Source: CAWUIO01 sp963922455 (GTDB lineage Bacteria > Bacteroidota > Bacteroidia > Cytophagales > Microscillaceae). From it: a stretch of DNA of 64,000 nt. Below, piece after piece: positions 25,142 to 33,729 of the stretch. The DNA lies in contig CAWUIO010000014.1 in NCBI GenBank assembly GCA_963922455.1, positions 1-64,000 on the forward strand. Direction: 5' to 3'. A program made the translations under genes and the position numbers. The notes beneath the pieces are model-generated. The model searched no databases and was not told where the DNA came from. It saw nothing but the letters and a program-made list of their open reading frames with translations. Each line of letters begins with the position of its first letter. Position 1 is the first letter of the stretch.

Positions 25142-26275
25142 TTACCCTTTACTTTCCAGTTTTTTTAAGGCATACTTGGCTTTGACATGGCCTTGTTTTT
25201 CGGCGCGTTTGTACCAACGTTTGGCCGCTTTGTCACTTTGTCTCACCAATTCGCCGGTCTCGTATTGTTGTCCCATAAAAAACTCTGCTTCAGAGTAATC
25301 TTTGCGGGCCGACTTTTTCATAAGTTTTAGGGCTAACTTTTCATCTTCGTCTACCCCGTATTCTCCGTAATAGTAATTTTGTCCCAACCAAAAGAGCGCG
25401 TAGGGATGGTTTCGGTCAACCGCCATATTGAGCCACTTTAGCATTTCTTCATCGCTACGTTTGGTGCCCTGTCCCCAAAAAAACATGCTGCCAAGGGCCC
25501 AGGTGGCATTGGTATTTTTCTTTAATTTTTTATCGTCTTTGTATTTGATAAGGTACTGAAATGCCCGGTCATAGTCTCCCTCATTGTAATAACGGATCCC
25601 TCGGGACATCGCATTTTCTACCCCGATATCCCCTACATTGATTTGGGTGCTTTCTTTATCGGTACCGATAATGATAAAGTCTTTGAGACGGGTATCGGGT
25701 TTGTCTAGAGTTTTGACGAAGAAATCATATTCCAAAAAATTTTCGGTGTAGGTCTTCCCCAAATACGTCCCACTCAATTTCCGTTTTACCTTGATCTTGA
25801 CAAAATAAAACTTCTCCACTGCCTGCTCATTGTACTGGATATCTTCCACTTGGGCCTCGATCACGCTCAATTCCAGGGGGCCTTCTTTGTCCTTGCTATA
25901 GTAATCTTTCATGCGGGCAAGGTATTCATCGATGGTCAAAACCCTTTGGTTGCCAGAAGATTCTTGGCCATCTGGGCTTAGGTCATTAAAAACGTAGACA
26001 TCATTGTTCTCAAAATAGCGGTCTATGAACCCCTGTTGGGTCGTGGTTTGGATCTCCACTTCTTCCCCTTCATCATCCAGGTCCCAAACGGTTACCGAAT
26101 CGTTTAATTCTCTAATGGTTTGAGGTAAATTTTTAAAATACTCCTCAATCAGGGCTACCGACTCAGCCCGGAGGAGACGTTCCTCCATCGTAGTAAGTTC
26201 TTGGGCCAAAAGGCTCGCCTGTCCAAGCAAAAAGACCAGTAAAAACACTTTAATAAATCGCAATGAGATGAGCAT
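25142..26275 (-). CDS. Secreted Sel1-like repeat protein
   Basis: A 377-residue exported protein with a signal peptide ending near LLAQ. The N-terminal 200 residues form an unrecognised domain (SVALIEEYFKNLPQTIRELN, LTIDEYLARMKDYYSKDKEG) with the look of the small domain that precedes repeats in Bacteroidota envelope proteins. From about 225 on there are four or so Sel1/TPR-type helical repeats: ENAMSRGIRYYNEGDYDRAF, ATWALGSMFFWGQGTKRSDEE, PYALFWLGQNYYYGEYGVDED and AEFFMGQQYETGELVRQSDK. These usually serve as protein-binding scaffolds. No neighbouring gene indicates a partner. Confidence 0.85.
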   Translation of the reverse strand: MLISLRFIKVFLLVFLLGQASLLAQELTTMEERLLRAESVALIEEYFKNLPQTIRELNDSVTVWDLDDEGEEVEIQTTTQQGFIDRYFENNDVYVFNDLSPDGQESSGNQRVLTIDEYLARMKDYYSKDKEGPLELSVIEAQVEDIQYNEQAVEKFYFVKIKVKRKLSGTYLGKTYTENFLEYDFFVKTLDKPDTRLKDFIIIGTDKESTQINVGDIGVENAMSRGIRYYNEGDYDRAFQYLIKYKDDKKLKKNTNATWALGSMFFWGQGTKRSDEEMLKWLNMAVDRNHPYALFWLGQNYYYGEYGVDEDEKLALKLMKKSARKDYSEAEFFMGQQYETGELVRQSDKAAKRWYKRAEKQGHVKAKYALKKLESKG

Positions 26276-26342
26276 AGGCTTACAGGTTTGGGTTTTTTAT
26301 GGATTGTTATTTTTCATGCTAACGCAGACCGTGACCAAAGGA

Positions 26343-26849
26343 TTATGGCCCGATGGATTTTGTCCTGCCTGCTAAACTAACCGGACGTAAATCGGCATCA
26401 AAGAAAAGAGGTTTTTTACCAATCTCAAAATGAACCCGAATGGGTGTATAAAGACTATTTTGAAAATCGCTCAGGGAAAGCTCGACCCAATCTAAGCAAT
26501 TTTGCCGGTTAGGGAGGACCAACAATGCCAAGTGGATATGCTGGTATTCTATTATAGCCCTAAGCTGAGCTATGTAAAAAAACTGATTGAGTTTTTGGTG
26601 TAAAATACCATACGGATACCGGTCTAACAAGGATAAGGATGTAGCCCGATGATGATGAGAATCAAGAAAGTCTTTCAAATAATGCTGGCTAAAGACTTCT
26701 ACAAAACGCAATAAAGCTTCTGGGGGTGAGCCCAAACCTTTGATCAAACGGGCACTCAGGGCCCATGCTTCAGGGCTTGGACTTTTAAGCAAGCGTTCGA
26801 GTTTGGAAGAAATCTTGCCCGGTAGTTTGGGTATATTTTGTAGGGGCAT
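26343..26849 (-). CDS. Hypothetical protein
   Basis: A 168-residue soluble protein that I do not recognise. The N-terminal half is helical and basic (KISSKLERLLKSPSPEAWALSARLIKGL). The second half contains hydrophobic strands (HIHLALLVLPNRQNCLDWVELSL, IRVHFEIGKKPLFFDADL). It has no signal peptide, cysteine pairs or repeats. Codon usage and length make a real gene likely. It lies 68 bp upstream of the Sel1-repeat gene on the same strand, so the two may be cotranscribed. The function is not inferred. Confidence 0.65.
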   Translation of the reverse strand: MPLQNIPKLPGKISSKLERLLKSPSPEAWALSARLIKGLGSPPEALLRFVEVFSQHYLKDFLDSHHHRATSLSLLDRYPYGILHQKLNQFFYIAQLRAIIEYQHIHLALLVLPNRQNCLDWVELSLSDFQNSLYTPIRVHFEIGKKPLFFDADLRPVSLAGRTKSIGP

Positions 26850-27146
26850 AGGTCATAAATTACTATTCCTAAAAATAAGTAGATTCATCGGTAATTTCTT
26901 CCAGATAGCATATATTTTATCCTACAAGACCCTAATAAAAAAACGCTTACTAGGGATCACACAAGGTAAAAGTGGTTTATACTGAATGTATTACATAATT
27001 AAGGAGGATGGCTGGCCCGCAAAATGAAGGAATTTCTCTTAATTTGGCGTATATTTAAACTTTGGCTTACCAGCCGTTTTTAATAAAAATTCTACTCGCT
27101 GAGATTCCCCTTAGCCATCCGTAAAATCTAGAGGTCTCTTCCACAT

Positions 27147-27785
27147 ATGGGTGTTGCCGAACGTAAAGAACGAGAAAAAGTCCAAAGGCGTAATGCAATT
27201 ATTGATGCCGCCGAAAAAGTTTTCTTCAAAAGAGGTATTGACCAAGCTTCTATGGATCAAGTCGCTCAAGAAGCTGAGTTAAGTAAAGGTACCCTATATC
27301 TTTACTTTAAAAGTAAAGATGAGCTATATCGAGCGATTATCCTACGAGGTTTTATTATCCTGAAGCGTAAGCTTAAAGATGCTTTGGTTGCTCAAGAAAC
27401 CGGTTTTCAAAACGTTATCTCTATATCTGAAGCCTATATCCAGTTTTCTAGAGAACACTTAGGGTATTTTAATGCCATCCTACATTACCAAAATGACCTA
27501 TTTAGCTTTAGAGACCGGGAGCCAAGCCAGGTTCAATCTTTAGAAGGGGGGAATGCCGTCATCGGAGTCCTGATTGGAGCCATACAAAAAGGCATCCAAG
27601 ATGAAAGTATCCACCCAGAAATTCAGGAGGTAGAAACGGCTTTTGTACTATGGAGCCAAATTACTGGGCTCTTACAAGTCATTCAGCGTAAGATGAGTAT
27701 CATCACCTACCATTACAAAATTAAGCAAACCGATTTATTTAGTACCTATTTCAGTCTGCTGGAAGGTTCCCTAAAAAATTCTTAA
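27147..27785 (+). CDS. TetR/AcrR family transcriptional regulator
   Basis: A 212-residue TetR-type repressor. The helix-turn-helix domain lies at about 14-60: NAIIDAAEKVFFKRGIDQASMDQVAQEAELSKGTLYLYFKSKDELY is the classical signature. The C-terminal ligand-binding helices are divergent, as is usual. It sits 92 bp upstream of a DUF6051 hydrolase gene on the same strand. A perfect 21-bp palindrome lies between the two genes and inside the hydrolase promoter, so this protein most likely represses the hydrolase. The ligand is unknown; repressors with such neighbours often sense lipids or hydrophobic esters. Confidence 0.94.
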   Translation: MGVAERKEREKVQRRNAIIDAAEKVFFKRGIDQASMDQVAQEAELSKGTLYLYFKSKDELYRAIILRGFIILKRKLKDALVAQETGFQNVISISEAYIQFSREHLGYFNAILHYQNDLFSFRDREPSQVQSLEGGNAVIGVLIGAIQKGIQDESIHPEIQEVETAFVLWSQITGLLQVIQRKMSIITYHYKIKQTDLFSTYFSLLEGSLKNS

Positions 27786-27823
27786 ACCAATATTTTTTCT
27801 AAAACCCAAAAATCTTCCATATT

Positions 27824-27856
27824 TTTGGCATTACTGACTAGTAGTCAGTAATTATA
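27824..27856 (+). promoter_or_regulatory. Promoter of the DUF6051 hydrolase gene
   Basis: TTTG at 27824-27827 and TAATTATA at 27849-27856 lie 21 bp apart, fitting the Bacteroidota -33/-7 spacing, though the -7 box matches only in part. The TetR operator fills the spacer. Confidence 0.45.
27831..27851. promoter_or_regulatory. TetR-type operator (21-bp perfect palindrome)
   Basis: Half-sites TTACTGACTA and TAGTCAGTAA are exact inverse complements around a central G. The length and symmetry are those of TetR-family operators. It lies between the -33 and -7 elements upstream of the hydrolase gene and just after the regulator gene, the standard position for repression by steric block. Confidence 0.8.
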
Positions 27857-27877
27857 CACCTAGATACTTTATTTATT

Positions 27878-29128
27878 ATGCTAAAGGAAGCGGGTAAGCT
27901 GAGTTATTTGGATTTTTATACACGATATAAGGATTGCCTCCCTACGAAGGAGGCGGGCAAAACAGGTTTGGATAACGGAATGGTGGTAGAAAGGTATCCT
28001 TTTAGATCTGAGGCTGATATCATCTTTCCTGAAGATAAGCAGTACTATGCCCCCAAACTAAGTGGAAGTAGCCTCAATCTTGACCAACTTCTCTTTGAGG
28101 GGGCCATGGATGATATTATCCAGATGAGTGATAGCAAAATTCACGAAAATATTTCCTTTCACTACAACCTCTTCTATGATCCCGCCCATCCCCCTAGTGA
28201 TGCCATTGTACTCTTGCACGGCTTGAATGAGAAGGACTGGTCAAAATATATTCCCTGGGCTATCCGCTTGGTAGAGTTGACCAAAAAAGCAGTTATTTTG
28301 TTTCCTTTGGCCTTTCATATCGAGCGCGCCCACGACTCTTGGCACGATGGTAGGGCTATGAACCGGGTCAGCAAGAAACGCTCTTTACTCTTTAAAGACA
28401 TACATAATACATCGTTTGCCAATGCAGCCATGAGCACGCGCTTGCACTTTGCCCCAGTGCGCTTTTTTCTCTCGGGCCTACAGACTTACAATGACCTCAT
28501 ACAATTAATCCAAAATATCCGCCAGAGCCATCACCCTCTGTTGCCGTATGATGCCCGGATTGACTTTTTGGGGTATTCGGCGGGGGCATTTCTGGCCAAG
28601 ATCTTGGTGATGGCCAACCGACACTATTTGGTAGATGAGTCCAAAGTACTCATGTTTTGTGGTGGGGCACTGCTTAGTCGCATGCATTTAAGTTCACGCT
28701 ATATTATGGACAGTGCGGCTTACCAGGCTATTTTAGATTATTATGTCCGCAATTTTGATCAGCAATTGCTGCAGGACCCTCTCTTGTCACAGCTTTTTGA
28801 GGCCACCCAAACGGGTGGGAGTTACTTTCGTAGTTTATTGGGTGAGCAAGATATCAGTTTCAACCAATTCCGCAAAAAGCGTTTGGAGGAGGTAGCTTCC
28901 AGAATGCGGGCCATTACCCTGGAAAAAGATACGGTGATGCCACCGACCGAGGTAAAGGCATCCTTATTGGGTACTCAAGGTGTAGAAATAATCCCGACTC
29001 AGGTGCTGGATTTTCCCCACGAGCACTCTCACGTAATGCCATTCCCCTATCAAAAGAAGATTTCAGAAGCTGTAAGCCAATCTTTTGAGCGAGTAATGCA
29101 AGAAATGGCCGCTTTTTTTAGTGAATAG
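27878..29128 (+). CDS. DUF6051 alpha/beta hydrolase family protein
   Basis: A 416-residue cytosolic protein with an alpha/beta hydrolase core. DAIVLLHGLNEKDWSKYIPWA (108-128) carries the oxyanion-loop HG motif, and DFLGYSAGAFLAK (229-241) contains the nucleophile elbow G-Y-S-A-G with Ser234. A candidate catalytic histidine is in FPHEHSHVMPF near residue 388, and the acid may be Asp356 in LEKDTVMPP. I believe this corresponds to DUF6051. The upstream TetR gene and operator suggest substrate-inducible expression. The 3' end overlaps the convergent J-domain gene by 11 bp. Confidence 0.85.
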   Translation: MLKEAGKLSYLDFYTRYKDCLPTKEAGKTGLDNGMVVERYPFRSEADIIFPEDKQYYAPKLSGSSLNLDQLLFEGAMDDIIQMSDSKIHENISFHYNLFYDPAHPPSDAIVLLHGLNEKDWSKYIPWAIRLVELTKKAVILFPLAFHIERAHDSWHDGRAMNRVSKKRSLLFKDIHNTSFANAAMSTRLHFAPVRFFLSGLQTYNDLIQLIQNIRQSHHPLLPYDARIDFLGYSAGAFLAKILVMANRHYLVDESKVLMFCGGALLSRMHLSSRYIMDSAAYQAILDYYVRNFDQQLLQDPLLSQLFEATQTGGSYFRSLLGEQDISFNQFRKKRLEEVASRMRAITLEKDTVMPPTEVKASLLGTQGVEIIPTQVLDFPHEHSHVMPFPYQKKISEAVSQSFERVMQEMAAFFSE

Positions 29129-30083
29129 GCTCCGGTTGTAAAGCAAATACAAAACTACGAATCCACTCGAAGTTTTGGGTAAAAGAAGGGATAAAGATGT
29201 AATCGGGGGCAGGACCGTCTTGGCTCGTACGAAAGTTGGTTATGTGAGGTTCCCCAAGCTCTCGGTGCAAAAACATTCCAGAAGATTTTTCCTCTACGTA
29301 GGCTAGTTCTTCAAAATATAAGATTTTTTCGGTTTGGTGAGCGTCCCGGCTTATGATGCGGTTATCTTGAATCTCAATCTCAAAGCCGGTAAAATTAAAT
29401 ATCGGGGGCAACCAACTCACGCCCAAGCACAAACAAGGTATAAGCAGGAGTGTAAACAAAAACCACCAGGAAGGTGGGTACAAAGTGAAGGTCACAGCAT
29501 AAAAGAAAAAGCCTCCCATAAGGACTACCATATTTTCCATTCGAAACAAGCGTTCCCACATCGCGGCGGTGGGATACGCTCGATAGATGTGAATTTCTGG
29601 GCTCTGCGGGGCTTCGGGCTCACCTTTGGGCTTCCCGTAATGGGCCCGGGTTTTGGCTCTAAATTCCTCTTCGCTAATGCGTTCATTATTAAAATAATAG
29701 AACTTTTCTGGTTTGGGGGCAGGGCCCCCGCCAAAGGCACGGGTTTTGTCTTTTTTTAGATTTTCGTATTGCTGCCAAAGATTGTCAACCCGCGTTTTAT
29801 AGCTATCGGCCGATTTCCAGCCAGAATCTTTCTTTTTCTTAGGGGCATATTCATCCCGGGCTAATTCCTCTTTATAATTACGATCGTAATCTCGTTTTTG
29901 GATAGGGTGGGATAAAACTTGGTAGGCTTTTAAGATTTCCTTAAACTTCTCCTCCGACTGCCGAGATCCTTGATTGCGGTCAGGATGCCAGCGTTTGGCC
30001 ATAAGCCGATAAGCCGACTTAATTTCTTTGGGGCTCGCTTTAGGGCTTATTTGAAGTATACGATAAAAATTCAGGAAACTCAT
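29118..30083 (-). CDS. J-domain (DnaJ-like) membrane protein
   Basis: A 321-residue protein starting with a J domain (residues 3-68): NFYRILQISPKASPKEIKSA, the HPD motif at 33-35 (KRWHPDRNQGS) and FKEILKAYQVLSHPIQKRDYD. A charged, Lys/Glu-rich linker (to about 190) precedes two membrane helices at roughly 196-240 (MVVLMGGFFFYAVTFTLY ... WWFLFTLLLIPCLCLGVSW). The C-terminal 80 residues lie beyond the membrane and end in FIPSFTQNFEWIRSFVFALQ. J-domain membrane proteins recruit Hsp70 (DnaK) to a client at the membrane; the client is unknown. The zinc-finger and Gly/Phe regions of classical DnaJ are absent. Confidence 0.9.
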   Translation of the reverse strand: MSFLNFYRILQISPKASPKEIKSAYRLMAKRWHPDRNQGSRQSEEKFKEILKAYQVLSHPIQKRDYDRNYKEELARDEYAPKKKKDSGWKSADSYKTRVDNLWQQYENLKKDKTRAFGGGPAPKPEKFYYFNNERISEEEFRAKTRAHYGKPKGEPEAPQSPEIHIYRAYPTAAMWERLFRMENMVVLMGGFFFYAVTFTLYPPSWWFLFTLLLIPCLCLGVSWLPPIFNFTGFEIEIQDNRIISRDAHQTEKILYFEELAYVEEKSSGMFLHRELGEPHITNFRTSQDGPAPDYIFIPSFTQNFEWIRSFVFALQPEPIH

Positions 30084-30251
30084 GGAGCAAACATTAAATA
30101 GGAAGTACCTATCCGGTATATAAATTTAAGCTAAATTGATTCCAAACTAGCTGGAAAGGCTAAGTTTTTTTGGGGGAAGGATTAATTGAGCAGAATTACT
30201 GGCTTTTATCTTAAATTCTCCCCCTAAATTTCAATCGCCGGGAGTTATTAT

Positions 30252-30384
30252 GGAGCTTACCCGCTCTTTGGACATTAGGTGGCAAAGTGAAAATTCAGGG
30301 TGGCGCGGGTCGGGCTGGCCTGTCAAGCCGGCACCCCGCAAACCAGCGGCGGTCTTGCCCCTAGCGGGCGGCCATCCCTAAGCC
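30252..30384 (-). repeat. Dispersed structured repeat, copy 8
   Basis: Reverse class C copy: GGCTTAGGGATGG then a variant arm with GACCGCCGCTGG, and outer stem CCCGCGCC / AGCGGG. It ends with AAGCTCC. Its distinctive GACCGCCGCTGG arm is shared only with copy 10. Confidence 0.8.
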
Positions 30385-30416
30385 AATCCCAGGCAGCTTG
30401 GTCCTTTGGACAATTC

Positions 30417-30578
30417 TTAGCCCAGGTCTTTTTGGATGGCCTTGGTTTTATCGGCTACCGCACAAGACTGACAGCCCCCAGCACAGGCATCCGTTTGGGC
30501 TTTGAAAGGCCGGCTAAAATGACGAAACAGAAACAGGCCCGAAGCTATTACCAGGAATAAAATAATTAGGTGTTCCAT
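30417..30578 (-). CDS. FeoB-associated-type Cys-rich membrane protein
   Basis: A 53-residue protein. The N-terminus MEHLIILFLVIASGLFLF is one membrane helix, followed by a basic turn (RHFSRPFKAQTD) and the cysteine cluster DACAGGCQSCAVADKTK with Cys32, Cys36 and Cys39. This architecture, single helix plus CxxxCxxC, matches the FeoB-associated Cys-rich membrane protein family. Members are often next to feoA/feoB, where they are thought to help with ferrous iron, but no Feo gene is present here. The ATG at 30578 is in frame and the product has the expected size. It lies between repeat copy 8 and a featureless stretch, transcribed alone. Confidence 0.75.
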   Translation of the reverse strand: MEHLIILFLVIASGLFLFRHFSRPFKAQTDACAGGCQSCAVADKTKAIQKDLG

Positions 30579-30854
30579 AGAATTAGCATTACAAAATCTC
30601 CCTTCATTGGGTTCCCAAAGGCTGGCATTACTTTCCTACCTCCCGGCTAAATTCTTTCATCATGGCAAGCTAGGCCACAATCACACCTACTTGAAAATCA
30701 AAATATTGCCACTACAGAGTTGAACCTACCGCGAGCTAAGGGGCCTAAGCGCTTGCCTGCCCAGGGTTTATAAGCAAAACTCAGGATACAAACCTCTTGG
30801 GCTACCGTCCCTACCGATGCTCGGGATAACAAGGGGTTTTGTTCATTCTTACCA
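30579..30854. other. Intergenic region without a recognisable gene
   Basis: I see no gene, RNA or strong palindrome here. It continues into repeat copy 9 and separates the Cys-rich protein from the OmpA-family gene. Confidence 0.4.
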
Positions 30855-30983
30855 GGCTTAGGGATGGAGCGGCCTGTTTGAGCTCGCCGCTGGATGTGCG
30901 TGGGCCAGCGAGTAGCGAGAGCCCGACCCGCGCTGGCACGTATGTTCATTAAAAAAGATCCTTCCTTAGCGCGGGGAAGCTCC
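30855..30983 (+). repeat. Dispersed structured repeat, copy 9
   Basis: Class A copy, the cleanest form: GGCTTAGGGATGGAGCGG, hairpin CTCGCCGCTGG / CCAGCGAG with a GTGCGTGGG-type loop, GTAG core, CCCGCGC/GCGCGGG outer stem. It ends AAGCTCC, 18 bp before the stop codon of the OmpA-family gene. Confidence 0.93.
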
Positions 30984-31001
30984 AAAAACCTCCTTCATTG
31001 C

Positions 31002-32168
31002 TTAATCGGGTTTGGCGTGCAAGACAAACTCAACCCGGCGGTTTGTCTGACGGCCCTCTTCGCTCCCATTATCTTCCAGGGGCTGGCTTTCCCCTTTGCC
31101 CTGGGAAAAAATACGCTTGGGGTCAATCCCTTGATCGGCGAGGTAATTTTTGACACGTTGGGCCCTTCGCTGCGACAAGTCTACATTATCTTCCTGATTA
31201 CCAATGCTATCAGTATGGCCTATCACATCCACTTGCACGTCTGCATGGCTTTGGAGAAGGCGGCTCAATTCGTTTAACGTTGGGAAAGACTCCGGTAAGA
31301 GTTGGTCTTGGTCAAACTCGAAATATACCCGTTTCAAAATGATGGGCTGCTCCCAATCGATTATACCAAAAAAAGGGTCATCAATGGGTGGGGCCTGGGC
31401 CACTGGAAGCAGGGCGGGCCGTGTAGGCAAGGGGACTTCTCTAAGGGAGAGCTTGTCTAAAAAGTAGTAGGCGCGATGATAGCTAAATTTCTTCCGAAAT
31501 TTGGGGTTTTGAAACAGGCGCTTCATTTTTCTTTGGGCAAATGAATCAAAATTACCCAAGGTAATAAACCTCTCACCTCCTTTGGCGATCAAGGTATCTA
31601 CCATCTCCACCCAAGCATTTTGACACACCAAGAGCTTTGGCCATACCAATTGAGGGCTATACGAAGCATTGGATTTAATAGCAAGCGGCTCCTCCGAAAA
31701 AAAGGCAGCAATATTCCCACAGGCGAAGTTGGAGTATTCTGATTGGGCTATATGAAATCGAAACTCATAGGCTTTGCCTTCTTCCAGAGGCTGCCGTAAC
31801 TTTGTCGTAATGTGCTCTCTGTAGAATAAATCTTCCATACTGTGGGCATAGGTAGCACCAATACGAAATATCATACCTACGTAAGCTTGTCCATCTTTTG
31901 CAGGCAAGTTCCCGCACAAATTCTTGGGCACTTTAAACCTAGCCTTTCCACAAGTGTGGTAATAATCTGGGGTAGTTTCGGAGGGATTAGCCACCCAAGA
32001 TTTGAGGCTTCCCTCCGGTCTTTGGGGGCCAAAGCCTCGGACACTCCCTAAGTACTCGGGGCAATCATTTTGCTCCTCAAAACTCGGATTAGGAATCAGG
32101 TTTTGGGCCAAGCTGGGGAGCGTTGTACTCCAAAACAACACCGTACAAACAAGCTGGGCCCTTCCCAA
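31002..32168 (-). CDS. OmpA-family outer-membrane-associated protein
   Basis: An exported protein of about 388 residues. The N-terminal region after the signal peptide begins NLIPNPSFEEQNDCPEYLGS and resembles a galactose-binding-like beta-sandwich. The OmpA C-terminal domain covers the last 115 residues: VYFEFDQDQLLPES, DVIGHTDSIGNQEDNVDLSQ, RRAQRVKNYLADQGIDPKRI and GRQTNRRVEFVL. It binds peptidoglycan and tethers the wall to the outer membrane. The start is uncertain. The frame reaches a GTG at 32222, which would overlap the MazG gene by 41 bp. The TTG at 32168 gives a normal signal peptide (MGRAQLVCTVLFWSTTLPSL then AQ) and no overlap, so I chose it. Confidence 0.85.
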   Translation of the reverse strand: MGRAQLVCTVLFWSTTLPSLAQNLIPNPSFEEQNDCPEYLGSVRGFGPQRPEGSLKSWVANPSETTPDYYHTCGKARFKVPKNLCGNLPAKDGQAYVGMIFRIGATYAHSMEDLFYREHITTKLRQPLEEGKAYEFRFHIAQSEYSNFACGNIAAFFSEEPLAIKSNASYSPQLVWPKLLVCQNAWVEMVDTLIAKGGERFITLGNFDSFAQRKMKRLFQNPKFRKKFSYHRAYYFLDKLSLREVPLPTRPALLPVAQAPPIDDPFFGIIDWEQPIILKRVYFEFDQDQLLPESFPTLNELSRLLQSHADVQVDVIGHTDSIGNQEDNVDLSQRRAQRVKNYLADQGIDPKRIFSQGKGESQPLEDNGSEEGRQTNRRVEFVLHAKPD

Positions 32169-32181
32169 GTTTTTGAGAAGT

Positions 32182-32508
32182 TTATTGAAGTTTCGGATTA
32201 TTTTTATGCCTCTCCTTATCACGTTTGGTCTTTTTATCCAGGTTTTTCTTGAGGGCTTCTGTCAGGTTAATACCGGTTTGATTGGCTAAGCAAACCAGTA
32301 CGAACAAAACGTCCGCCATTTCATCACCCAGGTCTTGCGATTCGTCTGAGTCCTTAAAAGATTGCTCTCCGTAAATTCTTACCATCAAACGAGATACTTC
32401 ACCTACTTCTTCCATCAAGATCCCTAGGTTGGTCAACTCATTGTAGTATCGGACACCATTTTCTTTAATCCAACGGTCTACGGTATTCTGTACCTCTTGT
32501 AAGGTCAT
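32182..32508 (-). CDS. MazG-like nucleotide pyrophosphohydrolase
   Basis: A 108-residue all-alpha NTP pyrophosphatase of the MazG superfamily. The metal-binding pattern is present as EEVGE (Glu33, Glu34, Glu37) and DEMAD (Glu63, Asp66). The tail is basic (KKNLDKKTKRDKERHKN). Family members hydrolyse (d)NTPs to the monophosphate and PPi as housekeeping or stress enzymes; the specific substrate is not known. At 108 residues it is a single-domain form. It is followed by the OmpA-family gene 13 bp later (with the preferred start), probably in the same transcript. Confidence 0.9.
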   Translation of the reverse strand: MTLQEVQNTVDRWIKENGVRYYNELTNLGILMEEVGEVSRLMVRIYGEQSFKDSDESQDLGDEMADVLFVLVCLANQTGINLTEALKKNLDKKTKRDKERHKNNPKLQ

Positions 32509-32986
32509 AAGTTCATATTAAATTAAAATACTATAAATCTCAGCAGAAAAAAAAGGCTATATGTATTAAATCAATGTTATGCCTTGGTAATAATTCGTAA
32601 CTTTTGATTAAATTTGATCTATGAATGTAATAAATGTAGGATGTGAGAAAAGTCTCATTTTCACCAAAAATCTTCATGCCACACCAGGATTCATACAAAT
32701 AGAAAGGCGTTCTGCCACATTCATTTTCTTTTTTGATTTAATAAACCACAAGCCATATTAGTTTTGTAAAAACATTAAATTATGCGGCAAATGTTACCAG
32801 CCCATTGCCGAAGTAATTCTTGATATTATTATAATTCTTCAACCCTTCAATTTAGAGATTTTTCTGAGTATTGTGAAACTAAAGATTTTTGAGTTTCTAA
32901 CAAACTTGATTATCAAGGAACTGGAAAAATTTAAATTTGTCCAAATATCTTGTTGGGGCAAACACGCTTAAATCTTAGCATTAATT
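32509..32986. other. AT-rich intergenic region before the two-component operon
   Basis: 478 bp without a gene. It contains two TAnnTTTG boxes (32759-32766 and 32932-32939), the second one well placed for the response regulator. No tRNA, terminator or repeat is seen. Confidence 0.4.
32932..32939 (+). promoter_or_regulatory. -7 promoter element before the response regulator
   Basis: TAAATTTG matches TAnnTTTG. The nearest TTG, at 32906-32908, is 23 bp upstream, slightly longer than the usual spacing. It would give a leader of about 40 nt. Confidence 0.4.
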
Positions 32987-33679
32987 ATGGAAATCAAGCC
33001 CACTTACAAGGTGTTGGTGGTGGATGATGAACCCGATATCATTGAACTCTTGCAGTACAATCTGGAAAGGGCTGGTTATGAAGTAGCTTGCGCCAGTAAT
33101 GGTTTAGAAGCCATCGATACGGCCAAACAATTTCTCCCTAACCTCATTTTAATGGATATCATGATGCCTAAAATGGATGGGGTAGAAACGAGTCGACTGC
33201 TACGCGAAACCCCAGAGTTATCGGAGACTTATATCATTTTTTTAACCGCCCGGGTGGAAGAATATTCTGAGGTAGCTGCCTTTGAGGTAGGGGCCGATGA
33301 TTATATTATCAAACCAATCAAGCCTCGGGCATTGATCAGCCGGATTGGGGCCCTCTTTCGCCGGGAGATGAAAAAACACAAGCAGGATGACAAGATTTCT
33401 GTGGGTGATTTGGTTATTGATAAGCGGAGTTACACAGTTCATAAAGGTTCGGATCAAATCACCTTACCTAAGAAAGAGTTTGAATTGCTCTTCTTCTTAG
33501 CGCAATACCCGAATAAGGTGTTTAGCCGGGAAGATTTACTTCAAAATATTTGGGGGGCCGATGTCTATGTATTAGCCCGTACCGTGGATGTACACATCCG
33601 TAAGGTTCGCGAAAAAATTGGGAGTGGTTATATCAAAACCGTAAAAGGAGTAGGATATAAGCTCTCCATCGTAGTATAA
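32987..33679 (+). CDS. PhoB/OmpR-type response regulator
   Basis: A 230-residue response regulator. The receiver domain (1-120) has the acidic pair D13/D14, the phosphoacceptor Asp57 in NLILMDIMMPKMDG, Thr88 in FLTAR and Lys110 in DDYIIKP. The C-terminal winged helix (about 135-230) includes ISVGDLVIDKRSYTVHKG, LPKKEFELLFFLAQYPNKVFSREDLL and ARTVDVHIRKVREKIG, typical of OmpR/PhoB DNA-binding domains. It is followed 50 bp later by its histidine kinase. The pair resembles PhoB/PhoR, and phosphate is a guess; no phosphate transporter is nearby. Confidence 0.96.
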   Translation: MEIKPTYKVLVVDDEPDIIELLQYNLERAGYEVACASNGLEAIDTAKQFLPNLILMDIMMPKMDGVETSRLLRETPELSETYIIFLTARVEEYSEVAAFEVGADDYIIKPIKPRALISRIGALFRREMKKHKQDDKISVGDLVIDKRSYTVHKGSDQITLPKKEFELLFFLAQYPNKVFSREDLLQNIWGADVYVLARTVDVHIRKVREKIGSGYIKTVKGVGYKLSIVV

Positions 33680-33729
33680 AAACTTGGATCTTTGAGCTTG
33701 GCACAAGAAAGCATTTAAACTCTTAACTC

